In this document: in pieces, positions 22,508 to 33,436 of the stretch | Layout: each line of letters begins with the position of its first letter | Numbering within the stretch: the stretch's first letter is position 1 | From: Paraphoma chrysanthemicola | Taxonomy: Eukaryota; Ascomycota; Dothideomycetes; Pleosporales; Phaeosphaeriaceae | Length of the DNA: 64,000 bases | Direction: 5' to 3' | Assembly: GCA_020744225.1 (NCBI GenBank) | Contig: JAGMWG010000003.1 | Coordinates: 1,612,001 to 1,676,000, forward strand | The notes under the pieces: generated by a model | What the model was told of the DNA's origin: nothing | The model's input: only the letters and a program-made list of their open reading frames with translations | Database searches by the model: none | Position numbers and translations under genes: made by a program

Positions 22508-25030
22508 CTAGAACAGATCTAGGAGATCTTGATTGCTCTTCTTGCTTGGCTCGCCTCCCAATTGTTGTTGCGGTGGCGGAGGCTGATTGTTCTGAATATT
22601 CATCCCTGCAAAACCATTCATTATATCATCGTTACTCAACTGCGCTCCCGGCGGAGGGGCACCTCCACCGTCCCCGAACAGGCCTAACAGATCGTCCATG
22701 TTGGACTGTGCGGCTGCAGGAGCCTGGCTTGCTGGCGATGCAACCCGCTGCGGTGTGCCTGCAAGCCCTTCCAGACCTGACTCTCCTTGAGTAGGAGGCT
22801 TCTGCATAGAAGCCGGTGCGGAGCCATCGAAGTCGATATCGAGAAGATTTTCCATGTTCGTTGTCGGCGCTGCTTTGCCACTGACGGCTGCTGCGGCTGC
22901 GGCTGCTGCAATCGGATTCTCCCTGGCCTCTTGCTCTTGTTCTTCGATAGCAGCTCGTTGCATAGCCTCTGCACCAAAGCGACCTTGCCCAAGGAACGCC
23001 TCCGGAGGCTTGTGATAGACAGATGCCAAAGTCGACAGCTCTGCCAGTAGTGTCTCCAGGAGTTGTGGAGGTAATGATCGGATGGTTGTTGTGATTGGAG
23101 GTTTGTCTGAGAGAACAATGTTCTGAAGCATGTTAGGCTAGAATGCAAATGTGATTTATGTGGCTGACCTTTGCGATTTGAGGATCGCTTGACAACAAAC
23201 GCCAGTAGACGTACGCTCGATCGCGGATGTCCGGATTGTCGTTCTCTGCTGTCGCTGCTTGAAGAACCTTAGTGACCAAGCCTTGCGCCTGATCTGGCTT
23301 TTTCAGGAACAGCTTGACAACTGCCGTAAGGATCTGGAGCTGGGTCTACAAAAGGTCAGCTCAGTCACATCCAATTTGACACTTCGCGTATACCTGTGTA
23401 AACTCTTCAGCAAACGTATCCACGAAGTTGCCAAGAATCTCTCCAGCGTTGTTGATCTTCTCGGCGTACTCTCCAACGATCCAAATCAAGGACGCCCTTG
23501 CATTGGGCTCGTCCAGTTCGTCGATGCATTGGCATAGCGTCGGTATTATTCCTTCGTATCCTGGGTATTTTCGGAAGATGTCCTTGATGACCACGATGGC
23601 TTCTTGCACCACGTAGTTGACCTTGGTGTTGATCAGATCCAAGAGGGTGTTCACGCATTTCTCGCTAGCGCTTTCGATTTTAATTGCCACCTGACCGATC
23701 GCCTTGACGGCTCGTCGGACAAAGTCCATGTCGACTTCCATGGCGTATTCCTTCAATTCGGCCAGCAGCTGGTCAACGTTCTTGTCGTTCGCTATCCGGA
23801 CCATAATCTCGAGCTTCTGCATTTTCAGGTACGGCGGGTCATTGTACTTGCAAAAGAAGACACGCATCTCTTTGCTCAGGATATCGGGCTGCTTTTGGAG
23901 GAGAAGATCGATGTTTCGAAGGGCAACGTACTGCACTTCTGGCGCGGACGATACGAGAGTGACTATGAAGCATTAGAGCAGTCCTGTATTCCATGCAAAC
24001 ACGCATACCTAGTGGAGGTGCCATCTTCTTAGTATATGACTTGGTCAGCTCGGGGCTGATGTTGCGCATGTGTAAGAAGACGACTTTGACTGCGGCAAGC
24101 ACAACACTTGGGTTGACGTGCTGGAACTGTGGGACGACTCTTTCACAGATATGCTCCGACTCTTTGACGTCTGTGGCTTTGTAGTCTGCCAAGGTCGTGA
24201 GAAGAGTCACTCTACCCCACTCCGTGCACTCGTTAAGGGCCAGCAGCATCTTCTTTAGGGTCGTGGGGGTGATGGCGAGCGCCTTCGTCTCCGGCGATGT
24301 TTCCTGTATCTCTACCAGAGCTGTGACGGAGTTCGCGACGACCATGGGGTTTGGATCGCCAACAAGCTCTTGCAACTGTTCGATGAAGCCATTCTCGATA
24401 GCCATGGCTGGTGCGAGGTCGAAGAGCTTGGCCACACAGAGCGCTGCTGTTTTCCGCACGTACGGCGACTCGTCTCTGAGCGTCTTCCGCAATGGTTCTT
24501 CCATGTAGTCCGTCATTTTGTCCACTCGAATGCAGCCCATTGTTCTTATAGCGAGCGCTCGTATGAGGGGATTCGGATCTTCTGAATCTTGAACGAAAGT
24601 GTTGACGGCCAGAATACAGAGGTCTGGATGCGATTTTGCGTAATTCCTGCGCGCCTTGTCAGGATCCGTATCTGGGTTCTCGTATAGGCACCTACATGAG
24701 ATATAGGTACACCAGCTTCTTCTGGTCCAGATCTGCCGTGGCAATGTTCTTCAGCACATCGGGAAACAGTGCGGATACATCCTTGCCCAACGTCATGGAC
24801 ATGATGGTCTTCTGGATGGCTTCCTTTCTGCGCGGTTTTAATTAATACCCTGACTGACGATCCCCTTGCGCACGACTCACCGTTCGTATGCATATTGAGA
24901 ACTATCTTGCTGTCAGTCATGACCACCCAGAACGTACTTGGAGGCACTCGTACACGAGACCTGCCCTCAATTCGAACGTCTCTCCCTTCCGGGGCGGCGC
25001 AAATGCGCCTCTTATCCTATTGACGGCCAT
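22508..25030 (-). CDS. APL2: AP-1 adaptor complex, beta-adaptin subunit, 742 aa
   Basis: Seven exons: 24954-25030, 24881-24901 (21 bases), 24696-24827, 24009-24646, 23394-23962, 23169-23345 and 22508-23122. The product is a large subunit of the clathrin adaptor AP-1 at the trans-Golgi network and endosomes. It starts MAVNRIRGAFAPPRKGETFE and runs through an Armadillo-type trunk (AIQKTIMSMTLGKDVSALF, VRRAVKAIGQVAIKIE, GYEGIIPTLCQCIDELDEPN). A hinge with clathrin-box-like motifs LLDIDFDG, DDLLGLF and a terminal LLDLF follows. As in many fungal AP-1 beta chains, the hinge ends the protein and the appendage ear of animal beta-adaptins is absent. The N-terminus distinguishes it from fungal AP-2 beta. 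Confidence 0.94.
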
Positions 25031-25356
25031 GTCTTTGCCAGCAATGCGAAGGTAACGACCTCCGCCGAGCCCCTCCTCCTTCGAGTCCCAGGAGTTTTGA
25101 GGCTAGTGGGCGTATGCGTGGTTCTGCGTGGGTGCGAGCGCTTCGAGTCGATTCGTATGCACGGTATGTTCTATGGAGGCGGCGGCGAAGTTGGTCGTAT
25201 GTGCGAGGGCGAGCAGTAAAGGTCAAGTTCGACATCAGCGGAGCCTGGAGCTCGCGACTGCCACATTGACGACCGAGGCCCGTGCGCATAAGTCACCGCA
25301 TAGCGGAGGTTCACAGCTTGACCTTCCACAGCACCGTCACGGGACGAACATTCAAT
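25031..25356. promoter_or_regulatory. short divergent promoter, APL2 / 57-aa protein
   Basis: 326 bases separate the start codons of two divergent genes, so both promoters must lie here or overlap. No clear element seen. Confidence 0.5.
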
Positions 25357-25634
25357 ATGGTTAGTAAAGCCGGACTTTCTACACGGACAGTTACTCACCA
25401 ATCAGCCGTCCAATCTGCCAAACTTGCGGCGCCTCTTCGTCGAAGCCCGCAGCGACGCTGAAGAGAGCGCATACTCCAGGAATGCGGTGCGTGCTCCTAA
25501 ATCAACGTCACCTCACGTCACACTGTCTGACGGCTTCAACCCAGTTCTACAATCTAGCTATCTTCATGTCCTCTGTCGCAGTGTTCAGTCTGGTCGCGCA
25601 ACGTATGGCGACGGGCAAGGCCGGTACTGCATAG
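25357..25634 (+). CDS. small single-pass membrane protein, 57 aa, start codon alone in exon 1
   Basis: Three coding exons: 25357-25359 (only the ATG), 25406-25486 and 25545-25634. Donors are GTTAGT and GTGCGT, acceptors AATCAG and ACCCAG, both introns in phase 0. The product begins MPSNLPNLRRLFVEARSDAE, has a probable membrane helix (FYNLAIFMSSVAVFSLVAQR) and a short polar tail ending GKAGTA. The size and layout suit a tail-anchored or mitochondrial membrane subunit, but it does not match Tom5, Tom6 or Tom7 as I know them, and I cannot name it. Its clean splicing and position 326 bases from APL2 favour a real gene. No single open frame shows it. Confidence 0.7.
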
Positions 25635-26090
25635 AGTGCACACGATATAAGAATTTCACCTCGCCCATAACTCAAGATGTCGTTGAGTTCACCATTGAGA
25701 TGCGCCTAGGCATTGCGTATTTTCTGTTGCTGTCGTGTTATTACCTACTCTCAGCCCGCACAAGAGACCCAGGGTCGGCGCTTACACGAACTTCATCAGG
25801 CGCTCGGAACTCCAGTGCCTTCGATCATAACCGCTCAGTGCATGCCAGGAGACTTCTCGTTGATCCATTTGACATTGATCCCTGTTGGAACATACCTTGT
25901 ACCCCGCAAGTCAGTTTCAGACAAGATCCTTAAGATGTGGCACAGTCGCTTCTTCCAGAGCTCATAAGAGGTTGGGAATCGCTAGTTTCGCATTTGCCAC
26001 AAGCGCTGATGGTGGTTGAGAACGACAACAATAAGCTTTCTGGTCTGAACGCAGACTCTGAGATCATTCCGATCACCCGCCATCCATACA
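25635..26090. other. gap upstream of DUF3176 gene
   Basis: It holds the 3' flank of the 57-aa gene and the promoter of the DUF3176 gene. No other gene recognised. Confidence 0.5.
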
Positions 26091-28002
26091 ATGTTGGGTT
26101 TTGGGACTTCGGATCGCTCACAGGCCACTACCACACAAAACACTCCTTCACTGTCGCCATGCGTCTCGGGAACCGACCTTGATAACCAAAATCAGCAACC
26201 AACCCCCATTAAACGGGCATCAACAACATTTTACGACCGAATCATTACCGACTGGTGGTGGTGGGAGCTAGGAAGTTGGTTGGTTAGTTTCGCGTGTGTG
26301 GCAACGATCGTCGGGCTTCTGGTCTTTTACGACGGTAAGAAACAGCCTGACCATGTCATTGGGGGCATAACTCTCAACGCTATCATCGCCATTTTTGCGG
26401 CAGTCGCAAAAGCTGCATTGATCCTTCCAGTCTCAGAAGCCATTGGTCAGCTCAAGTGGATTTGGTTCAGAAGCGAGAGAAGACTTTTCGACTTTTTCGC
26501 GTTTGACAATGCAAGCCGTGGTCCTTGGGGCTCTGCGATGTTATTAGTCAGAACCAAGTGTAGGTACGTGATCTCAGCTGAATTCTCCAGTCATGATCAT
26601 TTGGATGCTCACGAGGGCCTCTAGGCACCTTGCATCCATTGGAGCGGCCATCACTGTCTTGGCGTTAGCGTTCGAGCCTTTCTTCCAACAGAGTGTAACA
26701 TTTACCGCTCGAGACATCGTCAAAGCCTCCGGCACAATTTCTATAGCCACTTCCTTCCGACCCATCAATGATATACAATATCGGGTAACTACGGGGTACG
26801 CATGGTCCGGTGTCGACTATGGTGCAGCGATACGAAGTACAGCATTTGATATAGCGAACGCAATATCGACTCCAAACCAGTCTGTCAGATCTGCGCCTTC
26901 AAGCTGTCCGACCGAACGATGTACATGGGCCCCTTACTCCTCACTAGGTGTCTGCCATAGGTGTAAAGATGTCTCACAACTAGTAGCACCTGTATGTCAA
27001 CAACGCTCAATGGCGTTTCCGGAAGGGACCGGTGGAAGTGCTGTGGAACCTTGCGGATATCAAATCAACGGGACCTTCCTCACTGGTACCTATGGCTTGT
27101 GGGACAGAAAAACAGTTGGCCTCGCAACTTTCATGGCCAAGACTCAGACAAGGCAAAATATGACACCAGTATACTGGAATTCCACGGTGTTCGCAAATGC
27201 TCCCAATGCTCTCCTGGACTTTTATATTGGATTTGTACCTGGTGGGGATGCTCAAATTCTTCGTAACGCGACTCCGGTTCTCCTTGAATGCCTCTTCCAA
27301 TGGTGCGTCAAAACCTTTCAAGCAACTCACGTTAATGGAAGTCTCGAAGAAGAGGTGATGTCAGTCTATCTGCCTCCGGACACAGAATCGCCCACGCAAC
27401 TAGGGTTCCTCAAGAACACGCCAGCAACTTTCGGGACTGCACCAAATGACCCATTTGTAATGACAGCGGCAGGTAAGTCGTTCCGTGTCGGAGCCAACAC
27501 AACGAGGCTGTTGAGCAACTCCCTGACTGCCAATCTGCCGACATTTATGGGAAACGACAGTTTCGATGCCACCAAGCAATATCCTGGGAGATGGAGCTTT
27601 GTCCAAAGCGCCCCTCATGATGTCGACTCTGTGCTGGGACCAATTGCGGAAGCAATGACGAACAGTATTCGTTCTACGGTGAACAGTGGGACTGAACAGG
27701 CCGTCGGAGATGCATGGGGCTCTGAAGTCTTTGTGCAGACCCAGTGGCTGTGGCTACTGCTCCCAGTTGCACTGTTACTCAGTACATTGATCCTGGTTTG
27801 TGCAACAATTGTTCAAAGCCGGAAGAAGCGAATTCCGTCGTGGAAGTCTTCTTCATTAGCGACGCTGCTGCACGGACTCGCTGAAGAAGCGCGCGAGAAG
27901 TTTGCGCAAGACACTACACAGAGCGAGGTGGAGGCACTTTCGCAGAAGTTGCGCGTCAGATTCATCGCACAGGGAACGCATGGGAGCCTTGTGCCGGTGT
28001 GA
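26091..28002 (+). CDS. DUF3176 family membrane protein, 616 aa
   Basis: Exons 26091-26563 and 26625-28002. The N-terminal third shows the DUF3176 pattern: DWWWWELGSWLVSF (membrane helix 1), a short DGKKQPDH loop, LNAIIAIFAAVAKAALILPV (helix 2), QLKWIWF, FDNASRGPWGSAMLL, then RHLASIGAAITVLALAFEPF (helix 3). A large, probably extracytoplasmic, region of about 380 residues has cysteines and many N-glycosylation sequons. A last helix (WLWLLLPVALLLSTLILVC) precedes a short charged tail. The function of this fungal family is unknown. The splice is placed so that CR-HLAS, the family pattern, is restored. The 3' end lies 43 bases from that of the convergent F-box gene. Confidence 0.88.
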
Positions 28003-28045
28003 CCCCGGATCGAAATTTCAAAGTTTATCACCTTTCGAGTCCAGA

Positions 28046-28651
28046 TTACCGCAACTGTCGTCTACGCCACGCTCGTGGCATCCGTGTCTTTGCTCCGTAG
28101 AACCGGTCCAACATCGAATTCCAATCCACCTCCCAGCCCCAACATCTTCGCTCATAGTGCCATGCCAGTAGTTTTGGAATATCCAGGTGTAGCCCGGCCA
28201 TTTGATTCGTGTTCACGAAGACCCAAGCTGGGGCTGCAAGCAATCGCTCTTTAGGAAGAATGCCCGAAGCTCTCAAGTCTTCCAAGCTCTTGACCTCCGC
28301 ACCCTCCCCAATTGTGCTTGACGAAACGAAAAGTGCACGTGTCTGCCTTTGCGCAATGCAGTCGAAATTCAGGACCAGTTGTGCATGTGGTATAGCGCCA
28401 GACCAGAGCAAGGCGCTACTTGAAGGATCGCGACGTGGAAGGGACAACGAAATGCCAAAACCGGGGAGATGTTTGGAAATAAATGCCTTTTCGGCGAGTT
28501 GCTTAAAGTTGTGGGAGACGTGGCGTACAACGGTCCAAAGGTGTTGACCGGTTATGATTGACGTTTGCTCGAGAATGTTGAGCCATAGCTCGGTGGGTAA
28601 GAGGGCTGAACAATCACGGTCCACATGGGTCTCGGGTACTGATTTTAACAT
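28046..28651 (-). CDS. small F-box-like protein, 201 aa
   Basis: A single-exon gene. An F-box-like motif lies near residues 18-60 (LLPTELWLNILEQTS, then LWTVVRHVSHNFKQLAEKAF). The rest is a beta-rich region with no named domain (ALLWSGAIPHAQLVLNFDC, AWVFVNTNQMAGL) that resembles short F-box proteins found in many copies in plant-associated Dothideomycetes. The role is presumed to be SCF substrate binding; the target is unknown. It ends tail to tail with the DUF3176 gene. Confidence 0.7.
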   Translation of the reverse strand: MLKSVPETHVDRDCSALLPTELWLNILEQTSIITGQHLWTVVRHVSHNFKQLAEKAFISKHLPGFGISLSLPRRDPSSSALLWSGAIPHAQLVLNFDCIAQRQTRALFVSSSTIGEGAEVKSLEDLRASGILPKERLLAAPAWVFVNTNQMAGLHLDIPKLLAWHYERRCWGWEVDWNSMLDRFYGAKTRMPRAWRRRQLR

Positions 28652-29517
28652 CTTGGCCTTTACCCTCCAAGGGACCTGCTATTGAACGTGGGATTTGGTC
28701 GAAGTTATACATAATTCTGGATGCCAGTTCAGCCGCAATGCTCGTTGAGTCACCACCGTTGCTGGACGCCTAATCAGCTGCGTTGCTAGACAGTCATGGA
28801 GGATACAACTTCAGATGCTGCGTAGTATGACTCTTGTTACCCTTTCGTAATAGACGTATCTTCGCCCATTCATTTCGAGCTGTGCCATGTGCACAATCGC
28901 AGTAATACGATATCTCAGATGAACCCACACCGCATCCTGTAGCGCACAGACGCATGTAAACGCCAGACCCATGCGATTGTGACCAACCACGGGTGCAGCG
29001 GCATCAGCCCGATGACTATGATTTCATGCTTCATGCCAAGTTTTTGAGGCGCATCTGAAGCTTCTGCTCGGGACATGAAGCAAACCCTTGCCGCCTGATC
29101 GGCAACCTGAGACATCCAGGTTTCGCCCACGTCAATGCAACAATGCCTCACGTCTCACAGCTGGTCTTGATTTCCAGGTTCCCGGCGTCGAGAGATGAGT
29201 CCGAATGACGATGCAAATGCCATAAGGGGTTTTAAAAATAGTTTTACATTCCATCAGCAATAGTATAATCGAAGCGCCATAGAGAAAGAAATCCTGCGTC
29301 CACTCAGAGCCAGTCCAATGAAGCGCTTCGCTTCATGCTCCATACAGTACCTTCCTTCGCGCCTAACCCGTCGAGGGACAAAAGCACGATTCTATGTCGT
29401 TGATATCAAGGGGTTTTCGAAAATAAAGCGCGCCATTACCTCACAATATGCCATGCCTCGTGCCTCCTGAAGCTGTTCTTCCACACTCTTGTCTTGACCG
29501 TGTTGGGGGTCTCAAGC
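28652..29517. other. gap between small F-box gene and secreted-protein gene
   Basis: It should contain the promoter of the F-box gene (-) and the 3' flank of the secreted-protein gene (-). No gene recognised. Confidence 0.5.
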
Positions 29518-30812
29518 TTAGGCAACAAAGTCGCGAGCAGCGAACTTGGGGCGGTTGAATCGGCCTCGTCCACGTCCGCGTCCACGGCCGCCTGCGAAGC
29601 CTCCGAAGCCTCCTTGTCCCTGACCTTGCTGTCCTTGTTGGCCCTGCTGTCCCTGACCTTGCTGTCCTTGTTGGCCCTGCTGTGCTTGACCTTGTTGTCC
29701 CTGCTGGCCTTGCTGTCCTTGTTGTCCCTGCTGGCCCTGTTGACCCTGTTGTCCTTGCTGGCCCTGTTGCCCTTGCTGGCCCTGGTTCTGCTGTCCGTTG
29801 TTGTTATTGTTGTTGTTCTGGCCTGCATTGTCGTTGTTGTTGTTGTTGTTTCCACCATTGGCAGTCACCTCAAACCTGACGCAGTCGTCCTGAGGACCAC
29901 GCTGCGCGACAGGCATAACCACAGGCTGATGATTGCTGGCAGACGTCATGGAGCAGACACGGTAGAAGCCTTCTGGAAGACCGGCTTGGAGTTGGGCAGA
30001 GAGGGTTCCCTGGCCATCACCTGCGTCGTTGATACCTTTGAAGAACGCAAAGGTCTCAGCGTCAAGAGGTTCCGTCGGATTGGCGTTGTTGCCGAGATCC
30101 TGGACAGTGATGTGGGTATGACCAACAATCTGGCCACCCTGGAGGGCTTGCGGCGCAGCATAGTATGTGTTGTCAGGATTGGTGAATGTTCCCGCCTGCA
30201 AGTTCGCGATCTTGACTTGAAAATTGATGGCCGTGTCTGGAGCAATCTGGTCGTTGTTCTGCGGGCTAAGCATAACAGCAGAAACCATTTGATTGGCGGC
30301 AGGAATCTCTCCCATTACTGCGACCTCGTAAGAGAGTGAAGTTTGGAGACTGAGTGTCAAACTTACCGATACCATTGCAGGAGCCTTCCCTGACCTGGAG
30401 TCCATTGGTCAAGGTCTTTCCAGTACAGAAGTTGATGAAGTTGGCAGCATCACTTGAAAAGATTAGCCTCAACTCGAAAAGGATGTGTTTGGGAAACGTA
30501 CGTATCCGAGGCCGCTTGACCAGCTTCAGCATCCGCGCCCAAGCCATCCGCATTGCTAGCATCCTGAACGTTCGCCGGATCCAGTGCCAACGCATTGTTG
30601 TTATTGTTATTGTTGTCCTGGTTGTTGTTGTTCTGGCCGTTTTGACCGTTCTGACCGTTCTGGTTCTGGCCATTTTGTCCATTCTGACCATTCTGACCAT
30701 TTTGTCCGTTCTGACCATTCTGGCCACCACCTTGACGGTTTTGACCCTGACCGAACTGAGCCTGAGCAACACCTGCTGCAAGCAGCATGGGCAGGAGGGT
30801 AGTGAAGCGCAT
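29518..30812 (-). CDS. secreted protein with Gln/Gly/Asn-rich repeats, 398 aa
   Basis: Exons 30502-30812, 30367-30452 and 29518-30317. A signal peptide (MRFTTLLPMLLAAGVAQA) leads into a Gly-Gln-Asn repeat region. A conserved central domain of about 170 residues follows: FINFCTGKTLTNGLQV, GSCNGIVMGEIPA, TFTNPDNTYYAAPQ, GHTHITVQDLG, FAFFKGINDAGDG and GFYRVCSMTSASNHQP, with four cysteines. The C-terminal quarter is almost pure GQQ repeats and ends in an Arg-Gly segment (GRGRGRGRF). The central domain belongs, from memory, to a widespread fungal family of secreted proteins without a proven role. The flanking repeats suggest a cell-wall or matrix protein. The antisense open frame over the repeats is a by-product of the repeat composition. 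Confidence 0.85.
29611..29795 (-). repeat. coding minisatellite, GQQ units
   Basis: A tandem array of imperfect nine-base units (Gly-Gln-Gln) near the 3' end of the secreted-protein gene. Such arrays change copy number readily between strains. Confidence 0.85.
30597..30745 (-). repeat. coding repeat, GQN and poly-Asn
   Basis: A tandem Gly-Gln-Asn array followed by an Asn-rich run, directly after the signal peptide of the secreted protein. Confidence 0.8.
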
Positions 30813-32373
30813 GTTGATGATTGATTGATGGGGAGTCGGATAGAAGCTACAATTGCAGTAGAGTAGAAAGTAATGGGTGTAAAAGAGTGACTCCGACTGG
30901 CGGTAAATTAGAAGCAGATACGTTCAACGTGATCTGGGAAGAGAATTAGAGGAAAGGAGGAGAAAGGAACGTAACCCTCAATTGGCAACCTCGAATACTG
31001 AACAAGCGACTGAGGATGGTGAGAAGCCAAATAAGAAGACGACCTCGCATGGCCTTTAAGTCCCTTGGCGACATAGATGGCGTAAAGCAACAAAGCCAGG
31101 CGGCTCATGGTTCCTTGGGCATGAAACCTACGATGAAGGCCGACACGTCGCAGCCATCAATACAAGCATGCCTAAGAAAAGCGCACGGGTCGCAGGTGCT
31201 CACAGGCGCCACGGCCTTGCTGAGGCTGCGATGCGAACCTCTGCGAAGCGAGCGTGCGCCAGGCATTGCGGAGAGGCTGGCTGGAAACTCGATGTGTCTG
31301 AAGTCTGAACGTGCTCTGACGCAGACGGTGCGAGATCGTTGCCGCTAGCCGTGTTTGGGACACGCTAAGCCGCTTGCCGCCCATTCTCCCCCTGCAGCCT
31401 CCAGGGTTCTTCCACAGAATAATTTCGAGGACTACAGACTCAAACCTCTCTGATGCCTTACCATGCAGAGAGCGGTAGCCGACTACACGGCAGGATTGTC
31501 TGAAGGATCCCGACATCCGTTTCTAGTGTTTTCTGCCATCACCTTGGAGAGCTCCACACCTGCCGTGGCTCATTCGGCGACCGTGCCTTAATACAACACA
31601 TATGATTGGATTGCAATGGGAGGCTTGTGGCTCGCATCCGAGAAAGGCGAGGCATCTCTGCAACTGACAGCTGTGACGGCAACTAAAGTGGTCTGCTTCC
31701 TGCAGCAATAAACGAGCTCTGGGCCGTTTCGAGGACATTACATGCTCCTCATGATCCTGCTCTCATTCCCTTTCGTCTCAACAGCTCACGATGCCGGCCT
31801 GCTCAAAGCCGAGCGAATTCTCGGAAACCTCGTCGATGCGACTGTTCGCGGTGCACATGCGTTCCCTGTGCGCCTGATGGTGCTTGCCTCCCTTTGCGAT
31901 TTGGCATCTTCTGGGGCGATTGGGAAGGACCGGCTGCTGCCACGAAACTATCAACATTGTTTGAAGATGCCTCAGTCCTGTAAAAGTGGTCCAACTTTTT
32001 CGGAGATCGCCCAGCCGACCGGGCCTCCTCAATCGGAATCTGGCTGGTCCTGAGGCACAGTACGCCTGCAACGGCTTCGCTCCCCAGGCACTCAGGACTC
32101 AACTGTCGCAGCGCGTTCTGAATGCCTAACGCGCCCCACAGCGACCCATTGAACGACCAGGACAGCCCTTCGACATATTGTAGATCCTGCACGTTGTCGC
32201 AATGGGATTTCGAGGCGTAGATCTTACACAGTATCTCTTGGTTCTTGCACATTACTTGACAACAGAAAGTCCAAGAACAGATGGAACTGCTTGGCTGTCC
32301 ATTCGCACGTCACTTCGACGCGTGGCATTTGTATTGACAGCCCGTATGCTTGCAAACAAGTGTTCTCACCGGC
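30813..32373. other. gap between secreted-protein and PhzF-like genes
   Basis: It should hold the promoter of the secreted-protein gene and the 3' flank of the PhzF-like gene. A frame at 31742-32053 (+) starts with a signal-peptide-like segment but is otherwise featureless and is not called. Confidence 0.5.
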
Positions 32374-33436
32374 TCATATCTTCAATCGACCTTCCATGAC
32401 GCGAACCGCTGCACCTTCCAGGAATAATTGGGAGATGGCGCCCTGGCCATCCAGCTCGACATCGATGAGAATCTCACTTCGACGACCCATTTCCACGCCT
32501 TGCACGATTTCGTATCTCAGTGTCCCGTCCGGCTCTCCCTCCTTCAAAGACAGATAGGCTGCCAAATCCGATGCTGCGCTGCCGGTTGCAGGGTCCTCCA
32601 ATGGACCCTCAATCATTCTTGTCCTGATCTTAGACGCGCCTGTCGAACTCGTGCCCTGGCGCACGAAGAAGTATGTCCCGACAAAGGTTTGGTCCCAGCC
32701 TTTGTCGAGTCCGGGAATGCTCAAGGATTGACCAGCCAAATCAACCGTCTCCAGCGCTTCCAGATTCTCCAGCTCCACCAACACGAATGTCATACCTTTT
32801 ACGATGGACACAATGGCTGAATCGCTCTGCACGTGGACTTTGCCCTGCTGTTGAGCCTCGGCCAAACGAGGTTGCAATTTGAACAACTCGTCTCTGGAGA
32901 GTCTCTTTTCATGAACGTGACTAACACTTTGTTAGCCTCCATCTGAATTCAGGAGTTGGGAAGTTCATACACATCATGGGGAATGGCTGCCCTGGCTGTC
33001 TGCTTCGCGACATTGTAGCGCAGACTCACGTGCCCTGCCTTGAGTTTGAAGCTTCCTTCGATGATCCCATCTCGAGCGCCACGTTCTCTAGCTACTCTTG
33101 ATAGAGCATAGCAAGCTGTACCAATCGTAGGATGCCCTGTTGAACGTCTCTCAGATGACAACATGCATACTATAGGGCCAAGCACATACCAGCGAATGGA
33201 AGCTCCTTGGTTGTCATGAATATGTCGACAGTCCACTCCGTTGCCTGCACGCCTGGTGCCGTTTCGTGCAAGAAGGTGGATTCCGAAAGATTGAACTCGC
33301 GTGCTATCTTCTGCTTCTGATCTTGGCTTAAGCTGACATCATGGGGAATGCGTATGATTGCCAATGGGTTCCCTTCATAGGGTATTGAAGTGAACACATC
33401 GAGCGTGACGAAGTCAAGTTGCTGTTGTGAAGACAT
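32374..33436 (-). CDS. PhzF-like isomerase family protein, 319 aa
   Basis: Exons 33190-33436, 32971-33136 and 32374-32920. The protein has the diaminopimelate-epimerase-like fold of the PhzF family: LDFVTLDVFTSIPYEGNPLA at the start, the catalytic Glu in FNLSESTFL, LPFAGHPTIGTA in the first half, and EDPATGSAASDLAAYL with GRRSEI in the second. The length fits the family. PhzF itself isomerises a phenazine precursor, but fungi use relatives for unknown reactions and no phenazine genes are nearby, so only the family is claimed. Intron 2 has a GTATGA donor; the neighbouring GT two bases upstream would break the frame. Confidence 0.88.

Noticed and set aside
26564..26624. ATG at 26593 as start of the large DUF3176 exon
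   Set aside because: It lies inside the intron. Splicing from 26563 to 26625 links the two halves of the conserved DUF3176 block.
29494..30339. 281-codon plus-strand open frame
   Set aside because: It is antisense to the secreted-protein gene. Its Leu/Val-rich stretch is the complement of the Gln/Gly/Asn codon repeats.
31742..32053. 103-codon plus-strand frame with a signal-peptide-like start
   Set aside because: Only the first 16 residues look secretory; the rest is featureless and an equally long minus-strand frame overlaps it.
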